From Duganella lactea (GTDB taxonomy: Bacteria; Pseudomonadota; Gammaproteobacteria; Burkholderiales; Burkholderiaceae_D): a stretch of DNA of 64,000 nucleotides. Of the stretch, positions 9,305 through 17,828 are shown piece after piece. Below the pieces are notes generated by a model. That model made no database searches. It saw nothing but the letters and a program-made list of their open reading frames with translations, and was not told the origin of the DNA. The position numbers were made by a program, and so were the translations under genes. The stretch's first letter is position 1. Each line of letters begins with the position of its first letter. The stretch covers positions 1-64,000 of the forward strand of contig NZ_WWCP01000020.1 of the NCBI RefSeq assembly GCF_009857505.1, in the 5' to 3' direction.

Positions 9305-9829
9305 TTACTTGCTTGGGTAGACGATGTCGTCACGACGGTCGTGCGCGCGGGCCGCGTCGTCGGTGCCGGAGGTTTTCTCTTTGCCGTAGGAAACAGCTTC
9401 CATTTGGCTATCTTTCACGCCTTGTGCTTTCAGGGCGGTGATCAGGGCTTGCGCGCGTTTCTGACCCAGGGCCAGATTGTATTCGGCGGTGCCGCGGTCA
9501 TCGGTGTTGCCTTCGACTTTGATCGCGACGTTCGAGTTAGCCGACAGGAATTTGCCGTGGTCGGCGACCAGCGCGTCGAATTCAGGCTTGACGGTGTACT
9601 TGTCGAAGTCGAAGTAGACGCTACGGTTTTTGTAGATCGAGCTGTTTGGGTCCAGGTACGCTGGCAGCGGTGCTGGCGCAGGAGCCGGTGCTGGCGCTGC
9701 CGCAACCGGCGCTGGTGCTGGTGCCGGGGTTGGCGCTGGTGCCGGGGTTGGCGCTGGAGCAGGGGTCGAGCAGGCGCTCAGCAGGGCGATGGTGCAGGCT
9801 GCCAGCAGAATGTTGGTTTTTGCTTTCAT
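9305..9829 (-). CDS. OmpA-family (Pal-like) outer-membrane lipoprotein
   Basis: Starting at the ATG at 9829, which has a GGGAG site eight bases upstream, the product is 174 residues. It has a lipoprotein signal with lipobox LLSACS, a Pro/Ala-rich linker made of repeated TPAPAP units, and a C-terminal OmpA domain. The peptidoglycan-binding signature VEGNTDDRGTAEYNLALGQK is intact. Such proteins anchor the outer membrane to the cell wall. It is not next to tolB, so it is probably a Pal paralogue rather than the Tol-Pal lipoprotein. An upstream start at 9868 would add 13 residues before the signal peptide and is less likely. Confidence 0.9.
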   Translation of the reverse strand: MKAKTNILLAACTIALLSACSTPAPAPTPAPAPTPAPAPAPVAAAPAPAPAPAPLPAYLDPNSSIYKNRSVYFDFDKYTVKPEFDALVADHGKFLSANSNVAIKVEGNTDDRGTAEYNLALGQKRAQALITALKAQGVKDSQMEAVSYGKEKTSGTDDAARAHDRRDDIVYPSK

Positions 9830-9943
9830 GGAAATAACTCCCAATTTGATTTTGTTTGTGGGGGACACGCTAGGTGTGAGGCTGATCGCAGCCCGCGACC
9901 GATATTATATAAGGGAATCCCGGAGAAATATTGGCATCTTGCA

Positions 9944-12118
9944 TTATTTTTTCAGCCAAGTTAAAAAAGGCGCTAAATCGGTATCGCTTTCGACATACCA
10001 GGCACGCCGGGCGATGTCGAATTTGGCGCCCAGCGCCTTGACCTGGTCCTTTTCCTGGAAACTGGCGTTCAGATAGTGGCGGCTCGGCGGCGCGGCCGGC
10101 GGCGTCTGCTGGTTGCGCGTCAACGCGGCGTCAGCGGCTGCTGAAGATTTAGGCAGACGCATCTGGGCGATGAAGCCGCTACGGCGGGCCGCGTCGGTGG
10201 GCGAGAGCAGCGTCAGGCGCGCGCGGGCGCGGGTTGCCGCCACATAGAACAAATTTTCTTCTTCGCGGCGCGGCTGCGCCGGGTGGGGGAATTCGCCATC
10301 CTCCAGAAACGCCAGGATGACGTGCTCGAATTCTTTGCCCTTGGCGTTGGCGGCGCATTCGATCAGCACCGACTTGCGGTCGCGCTTGCGGCGGATGAAG
10401 GCCTCGCGCGCGTTGATCGCGTTCCAGAATTCGCCCAGGCTTTGGCCGGACGCGGCGGCCGCCTGCAGCAGGCTGGCGATGGATTTGTTGATGACGTCGG
10501 CGTCATAGGCGCGCACAAAGATGCGCCGCGCGGTGGCGGCCAGTTGCACGCGCTCGCACAGTTCGCTCAACACGGCGGCCGCCGGCGTGGCCGGATCGAC
10601 GCCGGACAGCCAGCCCAGCGCCGCGATTACCGCGCGCTTGGTGCCGGCGCTAGCGACGTCGCGGTAGCCCGGCTCGATGCCGTCGCGGCGCTCGTCCTCG
10701 ATCAGGAACAGTTCGCCCAGCAGGTCGGGGCTTTTCTGGATTTGCTGCTTGAAGTTGTCCATGCTGCGCGCCGCGAAGCGCATTTCGCTGAACGCGACTA
10801 GCGCCTCGACGACGGCCACCCGCACCTGTTCCGACTTCACGGCCGCAAAATCCCGCAGGGCGATCGCCAGCAGGCCGCGCAGGAACAGGATCTCGTCGCG
10901 CTGCAGGTAGCCCGCCATGGGCGGCGTGCGGTAGTCGATGTCGGCCTCGATCAGCGCGTTTTCGATGGCCATCGACTGGTGGCGGTCGCGGATCAGGATG
11001 GCGCAGCCGTCGTAGTGGTGGCCGTCCGCCTTCCACTGGCGCACGGCGGCCACCACGCGCTGCGCGCAGCCGGCGGCATCGTCGTAGTGGGCGTGAACGA
11101 TCTCGGTGCGCAGCGGCAGCGCGGATTCGATGCGCTTTTGCTTGAACTCGGCCATGGCGTTGGCCAGGTGCGGGCCGTGGCGCCAGGTCTGGGTCAGCGG
11201 GTAGCGCACCAGCTTGGGGAAACGCTCGCCGAAGCGGCGGTTCAGGAACGCGTCGCTGGCGCCCAGCTTGGCATGGATGACCTGGTCCTTGTCGCCGGCG
11301 CCGACGAAGAAGCACTGCGGCCGCTCGATCAGCGCCGCCAGGATGCGGAAGGCGGCCTCGTTCAGGTCGTGCAACTCGTCGCACAGCACCAGCCGGTAGT
11401 CCGGGAACTGCTCGGCCAGGCGCGCGCCGCCGTGCAGATTGCAGGCCAGATCGTAGGTGGCGTCGAACGGCCCGCGAAACACCGCGCCGGCACCGCCGTC
11501 CAGGCGCATGGTTTCGTACTCGATGGTGGTCAGGTAATCGGTCAGCGTCACGCCCAGCAACTCGGCGGCTTCCTCGCGGTCCATGAATTCCACGTCGCTG
11601 TCCAGCGCCATCGTCGCTTTCAGATGCTGCTGTACGTCGAGAAACTGCGCCAGCGCCACGCTGTGGGTGTGCAGCTCCAGGCCGTCGACACTGCCGGCGT
11701 AGCGCTCGCCGGTGCGGTCGATCGCCTGCAAGGCGTAGTCCTTCAGCGCGCGCGGATCGCCGCACTGGCGCACGTCGTCGCCGTCGGCCAGGTCCATCAT
11801 CCAGGCGGAAAAATCGTCGAAACTGAGAACGACGACCCGTTGCGCCAGCGCCGCCGGCACGCCCACTTCCAGCAAGCGCCGGCGCAGCACCTCGCGCGCC
11901 TCCGGCGTGAAGGTCAGCGCCAGGATCTGTTCCGGCGCCAGCTTGCGCGCCAGCGCCTCGCCGATGCGCAGCGCCAGCGTGGTGGTCTTGGCCGCGCCGG
12001 CGTTGGCGTCGACCAGCACGACCTTGTTTTGCGCCAGCTGGATGGCGCTCTGTTCGGCGGTCGGGAGCAGGCCGTGTGGGGTGAAACGGGGGGGATTGGT
12101 GGGGGGCGGCTGGTTCAT
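9944..12118 (-). CDS. UvrD/Rep-type superfamily 1 helicase with DUF5710-like C-terminus
   Basis: The 724-residue protein has SF1 helicase motifs: a Walker A variant ANAGAAKTT (residues 38-46, lysine 44), ALTFTPEAREVL, a Walker B region LCDELHDLNEAAF, and motif VI FYVAATRARARL. Walker A has alanine in place of the usual glycine before the lysine. The last 45 residues (YLNASFQEKD, VKALGAKFD, RRAWYV) look like the DUF5710 domain, a small nucleic-acid-associated module. The start codon lies three bases after the stop of the LacI-type gene, so the two are very likely cotranscribed. The role is presumably in DNA repair or processing. Confidence 0.85.
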   Translation of the reverse strand: MNQPPPTNPPRFTPHGLLPTAEQSAIQLAQNKVVLVDANAGAAKTTTLALRIGEALARKLAPEQILALTFTPEAREVLRRRLLEVGVPAALAQRVVVLSFDDFSAWMMDLADGDDVRQCGDPRALKDYALQAIDRTGERYAGSVDGLELHTHSVALAQFLDVQQHLKATMALDSDVEFMDREEAAELLGVTLTDYLTTIEYETMRLDGGAGAVFRGPFDATYDLACNLHGGARLAEQFPDYRLVLCDELHDLNEAAFRILAALIERPQCFFVGAGDKDQVIHAKLGASDAFLNRRFGERFPKLVRYPLTQTWRHGPHLANAMAEFKQKRIESALPLRTEIVHAHYDDAAGCAQRVVAAVRQWKADGHHYDGCAILIRDRHQSMAIENALIEADIDYRTPPMAGYLQRDEILFLRGLLAIALRDFAAVKSEQVRVAVVEALVAFSEMRFAARSMDNFKQQIQKSPDLLGELFLIEDERRDGIEPGYRDVASAGTKRAVIAALGWLSGVDPATPAAAVLSELCERVQLAATARRIFVRAYDADVINKSIASLLQAAAASGQSLGEFWNAINAREAFIRRKRDRKSVLIECAANAKGKEFEHVILAFLEDGEFPHPAQPRREEENLFYVAATRARARLTLLSPTDAARRSGFIAQMRLPKSSAAADAALTRNQQTPPAAPPSRHYLNASFQEKDQVKALGAKFDIARRAWYVESDTDLAPFLTWLKK

Positions 12119-12121
12119 CCG

Positions 12122-13249
12122 CTACATTATAGCGACCGGCAGCCGCAAGCCGGTCGCCGTCAGGCCGGGCGTGCGCGCGCCGGCCGGCGTCAGGCGCGCG
12201 GTGGCGCCTTCAATGAACTGGGCGCTGAAGACGCGCTTTTCGGTGTCGGTTTCATGCTGGTCGATGCGCGCGCACAGCAGATCGGCGGCGGCGGCGGCCA
12301 TTTTCGGCAGCGGCTGGCGCAGCGTGGTCAGGTTGTAGCTGATCCAGTTGGACGGCTCGACCGCGTCGAAACCGGCCACCGACAACTGCTGCGGCACTTC
12401 CAGCCCCAGCTCGTGGCGGGCGCAGTCCAGGCAGCCGATGGCCATGACGTCGCTGCCGCAGATGATGGCGTCCGGTACCCCGCCCAGTTCGGCGATGATG
12501 GCCTTCAGGCCCAGCGCGCCGCTGCGGTAATCATAGTCGCCCGGCACCACCACCGGCGCCGGCAGGCCCAGTTCGGCGATGCGCTCGACCGCGCCACGGC
12601 GGCGTTCGCTGGCCACGCTGGAATCCATGCTGCCGCCGATAATGCCGAATTGGCGATGACCGGCCGCCGCCAGCCGCGAGGCCAGCATGCGGCCCGCTTC
12701 GACGTGGTCGCAAGTGACGGTGTTGACCGAATGATCACGCAGCGTGCGGTTGAACAGCACCACCGGCATGCGGCGGCGGTCGAATTCGGCGATGTGCGCC
12801 TCGGACAGGCGGGCGGCGGCGATCACGCCGTCGACCTGGAATTGCCAGACATCGGCCAGCACGCGGTCGACATCGGCCTCGCGGTGCAGCGTGAACAGCA
12901 GCACGCGCTTGCCGCGCGCGGCGAACTGCTGGCTCACTTCGGCCAACAATTCGGGATAATACAGATTGGCCTGGTTGGTGACGATCAGCGCCACCATGTT
13001 GGAGCGGCGCGTGATCAGGCTGCGCGCGGCGGCGTTGGGGATGTAGTCGAGCAGGGCGGCGGCCTTCATCACCAGCGCATAGGTGGTCTTCGACACGCTG
13101 GCGCCCGGCTTGAAGCAGCGCGACACCGCCGATTGCGACACCCCGGCCACCTGCGCCACATCATAGGAGGTTACTCGGCGATTCTCGCTGGCGATCACGG
13201 CGCGCAGCGCGGTCGCGCAATGCTCAACTGTCAGCTTGGATTTGCTCAT
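12122..13249 (-). CDS. LacI-family transcriptional regulator
   Basis: The protein has a LacI helix-turn-helix near the N-terminus (VTSYDVAQVAGVSQSAVSRCF), a hinge helix (IPNAAARSLITRRS) and a periplasmic-binding-protein-like sensor domain (MVALIVTNQANLYYPELL onward). The ATG at 13249 gives 375 residues. An ATG at 13276 is also in frame, but the predicted promoter (13291-13319) would start transcription near 13284, leaving a leader of only seven bases for it. The ligand is unknown and no sugar genes are adjacent. It is followed after three bases by the helicase gene and is divergent from the Hsp70 gene. Confidence 0.88.
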   Translation of the reverse strand: MSKSKLTVEHCATALRAVIASENRRVTSYDVAQVAGVSQSAVSRCFKPGASVSKTTYALVMKAAALLDYIPNAAARSLITRRSNMVALIVTNQANLYYPELLAEVSQQFAARGKRVLLFTLHREADVDRVLADVWQFQVDGVIAAARLSEAHIAEFDRRRMPVVLFNRTLRDHSVNTVTCDHVEAGRMLASRLAAAGHRQFGIIGGSMDSSVASERRRGAVERIAELGLPAPVVVPGDYDYRSGALGLKAIIAELGGVPDAIICGSDVMAIGCLDCARHELGLEVPQQLSVAGFDAVEPSNWISYNLTTLRQPLPKMAAAAADLLCARIDQHETDTEKRVFSAQFIEGATARLTPAGARTPGLTATGLRLPVAIM

Positions 13250-13290
13250 CGTGTGGAACGCGGGCCCGCTTGTCATTTTGTTGTTAAACG

Positions 13291-13319
13291 ATCATATAAA
13301 AGAAATTGCCCTGTGACAA
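13291..13319 (-). promoter_or_regulatory. Predicted sigma-70 promoter of the LacI-type regulator gene
   Basis: On the minus strand TTGTCA (13319-13314) and TATGAT (13296-13291) are separated by 17 bases. This predicts a start near 13284 and supports translation from the ATG at 13249. Confidence 0.55.
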
Positions 13320-13375
13320 TATATATCGCATTTCTGCGCGGAAATATATTCTTTGCTGTGGCTATGGCGCAATGG

Positions 13376-13434
13376 TTGCCGGAAAGTGGCTTCGTCTGAT
13401 AAAATCCCGCCCCTTTACCTGAATGGAAGGGGCG
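13376..13434 (+). promoter_or_regulatory. Promoter and Shine-Dalgarno-overlapping hairpin of the Hsp70 gene
   Basis: TTGCCG (13376-13381) and TAAAAT (13400-13405), spaced by 18 bases, form a plausible promoter. Directly after it CGCCCCTT (13408-13415) can pair with AAGGGGCG (13427-13434), which contains the ribosome-binding site of the Hsp70-like gene. If the transcript begins upstream of the left arm, the hairpin would hide the ribosome site. The predicted start near 13412 falls inside that arm, so the element could instead act as a DNA operator. Confidence 0.45.
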
Positions 13435-13436
13435 AG

Positions 13437-14687
13437 ATGTCTATCGCTTGCGGCGTTGATTTCGGCACATCCAATTCCACCGTGGGCTGGGTGCGTCCCG
13501 GCCATCCGGTGATGCTGGGACTGGAGGACGGCAAGACCACTTTGCCATCGGTCATTTTCTTCAATGCGGATGACGATCAGGTCACCTACGGCCGCGCGGC
13601 GCTGACCGACTACCTGGCCGGCTACGAAGGGCGCTTGATGCGCTCGATGAAAAGTCTGCTCGGCACCAGCCTGATCGACGGCCAGACCGAGGTCGGCGGC
13701 CGGGCACTGCCATTCCGCATGCTGCTGGCCCAGTTCATCGGCGAGCTCAAGCACCGCGCCGAACGCTCGGCCGGGCGCGAATTCACCTCGGCCGTGTTTG
13801 GCCGCCCGGTGCATTTTATTGACGACAGCAAGGAAAACGACCAACTGGCGGAGGACACGCTGGCCGAAGTGGCCCGCTCGGTTGGCTTCAAGGACATCGC
13901 CTTCCAGTTCGAGCCGATCGCCGCCGCCTTCGACTACGAGTCGCAGATCGAGCGCGAAGAGCTGGTGCTGATCGCCGACATCGGCGGCGGTACGTCGGAC
14001 TTCTCGCTGGTGCGGCTGTCGCCGGCACGCGCGAAGCAGGCCGAGCGGCGCGACGATATCCTGGCCAATGGCGGCGTGCACATCGGCGGCACCGACTTCG
14101 ATAAGTACCTGAGCCTGTCGTCCATCATGCCGCTGCTGGGCTACGGCAGCCGGCTGCGCAACAACAGCGAAGTACCGTCCAGCTACTTCTTCAACCTGGC
14201 CACCTGGCACACCATCAACCAGGTCTACACCAAGAAGATGTGGACCCAGCTGTCCGACCTGCTGCGCGACGCCGCCGAGCAGGAAAAGTTGCAGCGGCTG
14301 CAGCGCCTGATCGACGAGCGCGCCGGCCACTGGCTGGCGATGAAGGCTGAAGAGGGCAAGATCGCGCTGTCCGGCGCCGAGCAGGTGCAACTGGACCTGG
14401 ACCGGCTGGCGCCGCCGGTGCTGCTGGACCTGCAACGGGCGCAATTCGACGGCGCCATCGATCATCTGGTCGGTTCGGTGGAAACCACGGTGCTGAGCCT
14501 GATGCGCGACGCCGGCGTCAAACCGGCGGATGTGGATACGGTATTCTTCACCGGCGGTTCGAGCGGCGTGCGCAAATTGCGCGAACGCATCGGCGCCCTG
14601 GTGCCTGCCGCGCGCAAGGTGGAAGGCGATCTGTTTGGCAGCATCGGCGCCGGTCTGGCGCTCGATGCGGTGCGTAAGTTCGGGTAA
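13437..14687 (+). CDS. Hsp70-family chaperone, YegD-like
   Basis: The 416-residue protein is a short Hsp70 relative with only the actin-like ATPase part. The phosphate-1 loop is GVDFGTSNSTVGW near the N-terminus, the phosphate-2 loop is LIADIGGGTSDFSLV, and the adenosine loop is FFTGGSSGVRKLRERI. The peptide-binding and lid domains of DnaK are absent, as in E. coli YegD, whose role is not well defined. The ATG at 13437 follows GGAAGGGGCGAG and is preferred over an upstream start at 13353 that would precede the predicted promoter elements. A DnaQ-like exonuclease gene begins six bases after its stop. Confidence 0.88.
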   Translation: MSIACGVDFGTSNSTVGWVRPGHPVMLGLEDGKTTLPSVIFFNADDDQVTYGRAALTDYLAGYEGRLMRSMKSLLGTSLIDGQTEVGGRALPFRMLLAQFIGELKHRAERSAGREFTSAVFGRPVHFIDDSKENDQLAEDTLAEVARSVGFKDIAFQFEPIAAAFDYESQIEREELVLIADIGGGTSDFSLVRLSPARAKQAERRDDILANGGVHIGGTDFDKYLSLSSIMPLLGYGSRLRNNSEVPSSYFFNLATWHTINQVYTKKMWTQLSDLLRDAAEQEKLQRLQRLIDERAGHWLAMKAEEGKIALSGAEQVQLDLDRLAPPVLLDLQRAQFDGAIDHLVGSVETTVLSLMRDAGVKPADVDTVFFTGGSSGVRKLRERIGALVPAARKVEGDLFGSIGAGLALDAVRKFG

Positions 14688-14693
14688 TGGCGC

Positions 14694-15317
14694 ATGCTCG
14701 ACCAACCGATCATCATGCTGGACTTTGAAACCACCGGACTGACGCCGGTGCAGGGCGACCGCATCACCGAGGTGGCGGCGCTGCGCATCGTCGGTGGCGA
14801 GGTGGTCGAGCGTTATGTGTCGCTGGTCAATTGCGGCGTGCGCATTCCGTCGTTTATCACCGGCCTGACCGGCATCACCCAGGCGATGGTCGACAGCGCG
14901 CCGCCGGTCGCACAGGTGGTGCCGGCCCTGCTCGACTTCATCGGTGACGATCCGCTGTCGGCCCACAACGCCAGTTTCGACGAGAAATTCCTGTGCGCCG
15001 AGGCCGCGCGGCTGGGCCTGGCGCCGCGTCATGCCGCGCTGGTGTGCTCGCTCAAGCTGTCGCGCCGCGTGTTCCCGCAGCTGCGCAGCTACAAGCTGGG
15101 CGACCTGTCCGGCGCGCTGGGCATCAAGTTCGGCAGCGCCGCCCACCGGGCCGAGGCCGACGCCGAGGTCGCCGCGCAGGTGCTGATCCACATTGGCCGG
15201 CATTTGCGCGCCAGCCATGGTATCGGGCGGGTTGATACGGACCTGCTGGTCTCCCTGAACAAGCTCGCGGCCGCCAAAGTACCGCAATTCCTGCAAAAAC
15301 GCGGCCAGCCCGTTTGA
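14694..15317 (+). CDS. DnaQ-like 3'-5' exonuclease (DEDDh)
   Basis: The 207-residue protein contains the three exonuclease motifs of the DnaQ/RNase T fold: DFET (D10, E12), HNASFDEKF (D96) and HRAEADAE (H151, D156), the DEDDh arrangement. It is a stand-alone domain, without a GIY-YIG or BRCT extension. It could be a proofreading-type subunit paralogue or an RNA/DNA trimming enzyme. It starts six bases after the Hsp70-like gene and is probably cotranscribed with it; no ribosome site of its own is obvious. Confidence 0.9.
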   Translation: MLDQPIIMLDFETTGLTPVQGDRITEVAALRIVGGEVVERYVSLVNCGVRIPSFITGLTGITQAMVDSAPPVAQVVPALLDFIGDDPLSAHNASFDEKFLCAEAARLGLAPRHAALVCSLKLSRRVFPQLRSYKLGDLSGALGIKFGSAAHRAEADAEVAAQVLIHIGRHLRASHGIGRVDTDLLVSLNKLAAAKVPQFLQKRGQPV

Positions 15318-15392
15318 GCGTCGTCAAATCCCGTCCCAGACTGCGTTTTACACTTCCATCAACAATGTTGTCATGTTGGTCAGAGGTGTATC

Positions 15393-16781
15393 GTGAAAAA
15401 ACAGTGCACGGCCAAAGAAGGTCATGACGTCTACCTGTGGTTCCAGGAGGCTGCGGAGCGTGGCAACGCCTATGCGCAATTCAATCTCGGCCGCATGTTC
15501 AAAAGCGGCGACGGCGTGGCGCGCGATGCGTCGCAGGCCTTTCACTGGATGAACAAGGCGGCCTGCCAGGGCCTTGCCTATGCGCAGAACCAGCTGGGCG
15601 CCATGTATTACTACGGTCGCGGAGTCGACAATAACGACCATCACGCGCTGCATTGGTTCCGCTGTGCGGCGCTGCAGGGCGATGCCTCGGCCCAGCAAAA
15701 TCTCGGACTGATGTTTAAAAAGGGGCGCGGCGTCGCGCAAAGCGACGATCTGGCGCTGGCATGGTTTTGCCGCGCCGCCGAGCAGGGACTGGCCAGCGCC
15801 CAGACCTTGCTCGGCGAAGCCTATGCCAACGGCCGTGGCGCCGCGCGCAATTATCCGATGGCGCTGGCGTGGTTCCGCAAGGCGGCGCTGCAAAACGACG
15901 CCAGCGCCCAGCTGCATCTGGGCCTGATGTACAAGCACGGGCACGGTGTGGCACGCAACGAATCGCAGGCGGTGGCCTGGTTCAAGCAGGCGGCGGCGCA
16001 GGATGACGCGGTGGCGCAGCGGCTGGTCGGCGTCGCCTACGCCGAGGGCATGGGCGTGCCGGTGGACGGGCAGCGCGCCTTCGTCTGGCTGTTGCGGGCG
16101 GCCGAGCAGGAAGACGTGGACGCCCAGTTCAATCTCGGCGTCATGCTGGCCAACGGCAAAGGCGTGGAGCAGGATGATGAGCTGGCGTTCACCTGGTATC
16201 GCCGCGCGGCGGAGGTTGGCCACGCGCTGGCTCAGTATAACCTGGGCGGCATGTATGCGCGCGGGCGCGGTGTCGAGCGCGACGAGCGTCAGGCGCTGGA
16301 ATGGTACCGGCTGGCGGCGGAGCAGGGCACGCCGCACGCCCAGTTCAATGTCGCCGTCATGTACGCCAACGGCCACGGCGTGAGCAAAGACGATGTGCTC
16401 GCCGCCGTCTGGTACCGCAGCGCCGCCGAGCAGGGCGACGCCAGCGCCCAGAACAACCTCGGCGTCATGTACGCCAACGGCCTCGGCGTTGAGCGCGACG
16501 ACGCGCGGGCGGTGGACTGGTACGGCCGAGCGGCCGAGCAGGGCCATGCGCTGGCCCAGTTCAACCTCGGCGGCATGTACAGCAGCGGACGCGGCGTCGT
16601 GCGCGACCCGGCGCTGTCCTTCATGTGGCTGACGCTGGCCGCGCAGGGCGGCGACGTTGCCGCCGTCAGCAACCGGCGCAGGATGTCACTGGTGATGACG
16701 CCCCAAGCCATCGCCGCCGCCCAGGAGCTCGCCCGCCGCTGGCGCGACGCCCACCCGGTGCGCGTCAGCGCCCGCAGCTGA
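15393..16781 (+). CDS. Sel1-repeat protein
   Basis: The 462-residue protein is almost entirely made of 36-residue Sel1-like repeats. Eleven copies of the NLGxMYxxGxGV signature are readable, for example NLGLMFKKGRGV and NLGVMYANGLGV, each followed by a helix ending in AAEQG. There is no signal peptide, so it is probably cytoplasmic. Sel1 proteins are scaffolds for protein-protein contacts. The start is GTG at 15393 with AGAGGT upstream. A short C-terminal tail (residues 420-462) is not repetitive. Its partner is not evident from neighbours. Confidence 0.92.
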   Translation: MKKQCTAKEGHDVYLWFQEAAERGNAYAQFNLGRMFKSGDGVARDASQAFHWMNKAACQGLAYAQNQLGAMYYYGRGVDNNDHHALHWFRCAALQGDASAQQNLGLMFKKGRGVAQSDDLALAWFCRAAEQGLASAQTLLGEAYANGRGAARNYPMALAWFRKAALQNDASAQLHLGLMYKHGHGVARNESQAVAWFKQAAAQDDAVAQRLVGVAYAEGMGVPVDGQRAFVWLLRAAEQEDVDAQFNLGVMLANGKGVEQDDELAFTWYRRAAEVGHALAQYNLGGMYARGRGVERDERQALEWYRLAAEQGTPHAQFNVAVMYANGHGVSKDDVLAAVWYRSAAEQGDASAQNNLGVMYANGLGVERDDARAVDWYGRAAEQGHALAQFNLGGMYSSGRGVVRDPALSFMWLTLAAQGGDVAAVSNRRRMSLVMTPQAIAAAQELARRWRDAHPVRVSARS

Positions 16782-16865
16782 CACCCTGCCGCAGGGTGAG
16801 ACTTCACGTACTTTTCAAGCTGGCAAGCTGGTATGCTTGCTACTCTTCAATAATTTATAAACTAG

Positions 16866-17309
16866 ATGAGACGACAATTTCTTCGACTCGCGCACCAATT
16901 GTGCGCGTTAAGCTTTTTTACGGTTTCTCTCGGCGCCCATGCCGCCGCCGAGGATCCAGTGAGAAGTTTCGCGGACGCGATGGCGCAGCAAATTGTCGAC
17001 GCCAGGGACGCCGTAGTCTACGAGGCAATTTCTCCCAAGGTTCGCCAAGCCTACACGCGTGAACAACTGATCGCGCCACTGAAGCTGATCCGTGAAACCA
17101 ATGGCGCCTTGCAGGCATATGAATACAAACGGACGTCGCAAGGCAAGCGCGGCGTGGGTGCGGAGTGGATCAGGCAGGTGCGATTCACCTACGCGGTTCA
17201 AACCGCCCGCTACCCCAAAGGCCGGTATTTGAATGTGGATGTCACCCAGGAAAACGGGCGCTACTGGCTGGCCGGCTATTCGGTCGAATACCTGCTTGGT
17301 GTGTACTGA
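16866..17309 (+). CDS. Small exported protein, possibly DUF4864/DUF4019-like
   Basis: The 147-residue product has a Sec signal peptide ending in GAHAAAE. The mature part begins with a helix (FADAMAQQIVDARDAVVYEAIS) and continues with an alternating pattern ending in strands (VRFTYAVQTARYPKG, LNVDVTQENGRYWLAGYSV). This layout resembles small NTF2-like periplasmic domains of the DUF4864/DUF4019 kind, but the family assignment is uncertain. No ribosome site is clear before the ATG. A GNAT gene begins 18 bases after its stop. Confidence 0.7.
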   Translation: MRRQFLRLAHQLCALSFFTVSLGAHAAAEDPVRSFADAMAQQIVDARDAVVYEAISPKVRQAYTREQLIAPLKLIRETNGALQAYEYKRTSQGKRGVGAEWIRQVRFTYAVQTARYPKGRYLNVDVTQENGRYWLAGYSVEYLLGVY

Positions 17310-17327
17310 CATTTTCGATTGGTAAAT

Positions 17328-17828
17328 ATGACCTTAGCTGAATCCATCACTTTTCGTCAGGCAAATCATCTCGACATTCCCGCAATGTCGACAATCCGGC
17401 TTGCGGTCCGCGAGAATGCACTGTCCGATCCGAATAGAATAACGCGGAAAATGTATGAGGATTATCTTGAGTTACTCGGACGTGGCTGGGTTGCGGAGAT
17501 CAACGGAGAAGTCGTTGGTTTTTCTTATGCGGACAAGTCCGACGCGTCGATTTGGGCGCTGTTCATTTCGCCACCTCACGAAGGCAAAGGTCTGGCAAAA
17601 CAGCTACTGAAGCTGGCTGCAGACTGGCTCTTTGAGCAAGGCAACGCCTGCATCCGGTTGAGCACGGGCGCCGAAACCAGGGCTGACCGGTTCTACCTCG
17701 CCCAAGGATGGCGAAGAGAGCGGGTTGAAGCGAACGATGCGTTTTACGTCTTGAACTCACGTGCGCGAAGTCCTGCGGGCGACTACGGTGATCCCGCATC
17801 CTGCCTGCCGTTACCCGCCGATTCATAA
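17328..17828 (+). CDS. GNAT-family N-acetyltransferase
   Basis: The 166-residue protein shows the GNAT fold. VGFSYADKSDASIWALFISPPHEGKGLAKQLL contains the acetyl-CoA-binding R/Q-x-x-G-x-G/A element in the variant HEGKGLA, followed by WLFEQGNACIRLSTG and FYLAQGWRRE. The substrate cannot be predicted. ATG at 17328 is preferred over TTG at 17319. Its last six bases overlap the convergent LysR gene. Confidence 0.85.
   Translation: MTLAESITFRQANHLDIPAMSTIRLAVRENALSDPNRITRKMYEDYLELLGRGWVAEINGEVVGFSYADKSDASIWALFISPPHEGKGLAKQLLKLAADWLFEQGNACIRLSTGAETRADRFYLAQGWRRERVEANDAFYVLNSRARSPAGDYGDPASCLPLPADS

Noticed and set aside
9670..9780. Short GC-rich tandem repeats
   Set aside because: They encode the Pro/Ala linker of the OmpA-like lipoprotein.
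12126..12131. TATAAT seven bases before the helicase start, suggesting a leaderless transcript
   Set aside because: No -35 element at proper spacing; it lies in the last codons of the upstream gene, and cotranscription explains expression.
10979..13399. 806-codon plus-strand frame across the helicase and LacI genes
   Set aside because: It spans two well-supported minus-strand genes and has the low-complexity composition of an antisense shadow.
13362..15296. 644-codon frame antisense to the Hsp70 and exonuclease genes
   Set aside because: Both sense genes have intact family motifs; the antisense product has none.
15450..16650. Regularly spaced DNA repeats that could suggest a repeat array
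   Set aside because: They are the coding pattern of eleven Sel1 protein repeats of 36 residues, not a CRISPR or noncoding array.
16782..16798. Hairpin CACCCTG/CAGGGTG after the Sel1 gene
   Set aside because: Seven pairs with a three-base loop and no U-run; too weak to call a terminator.
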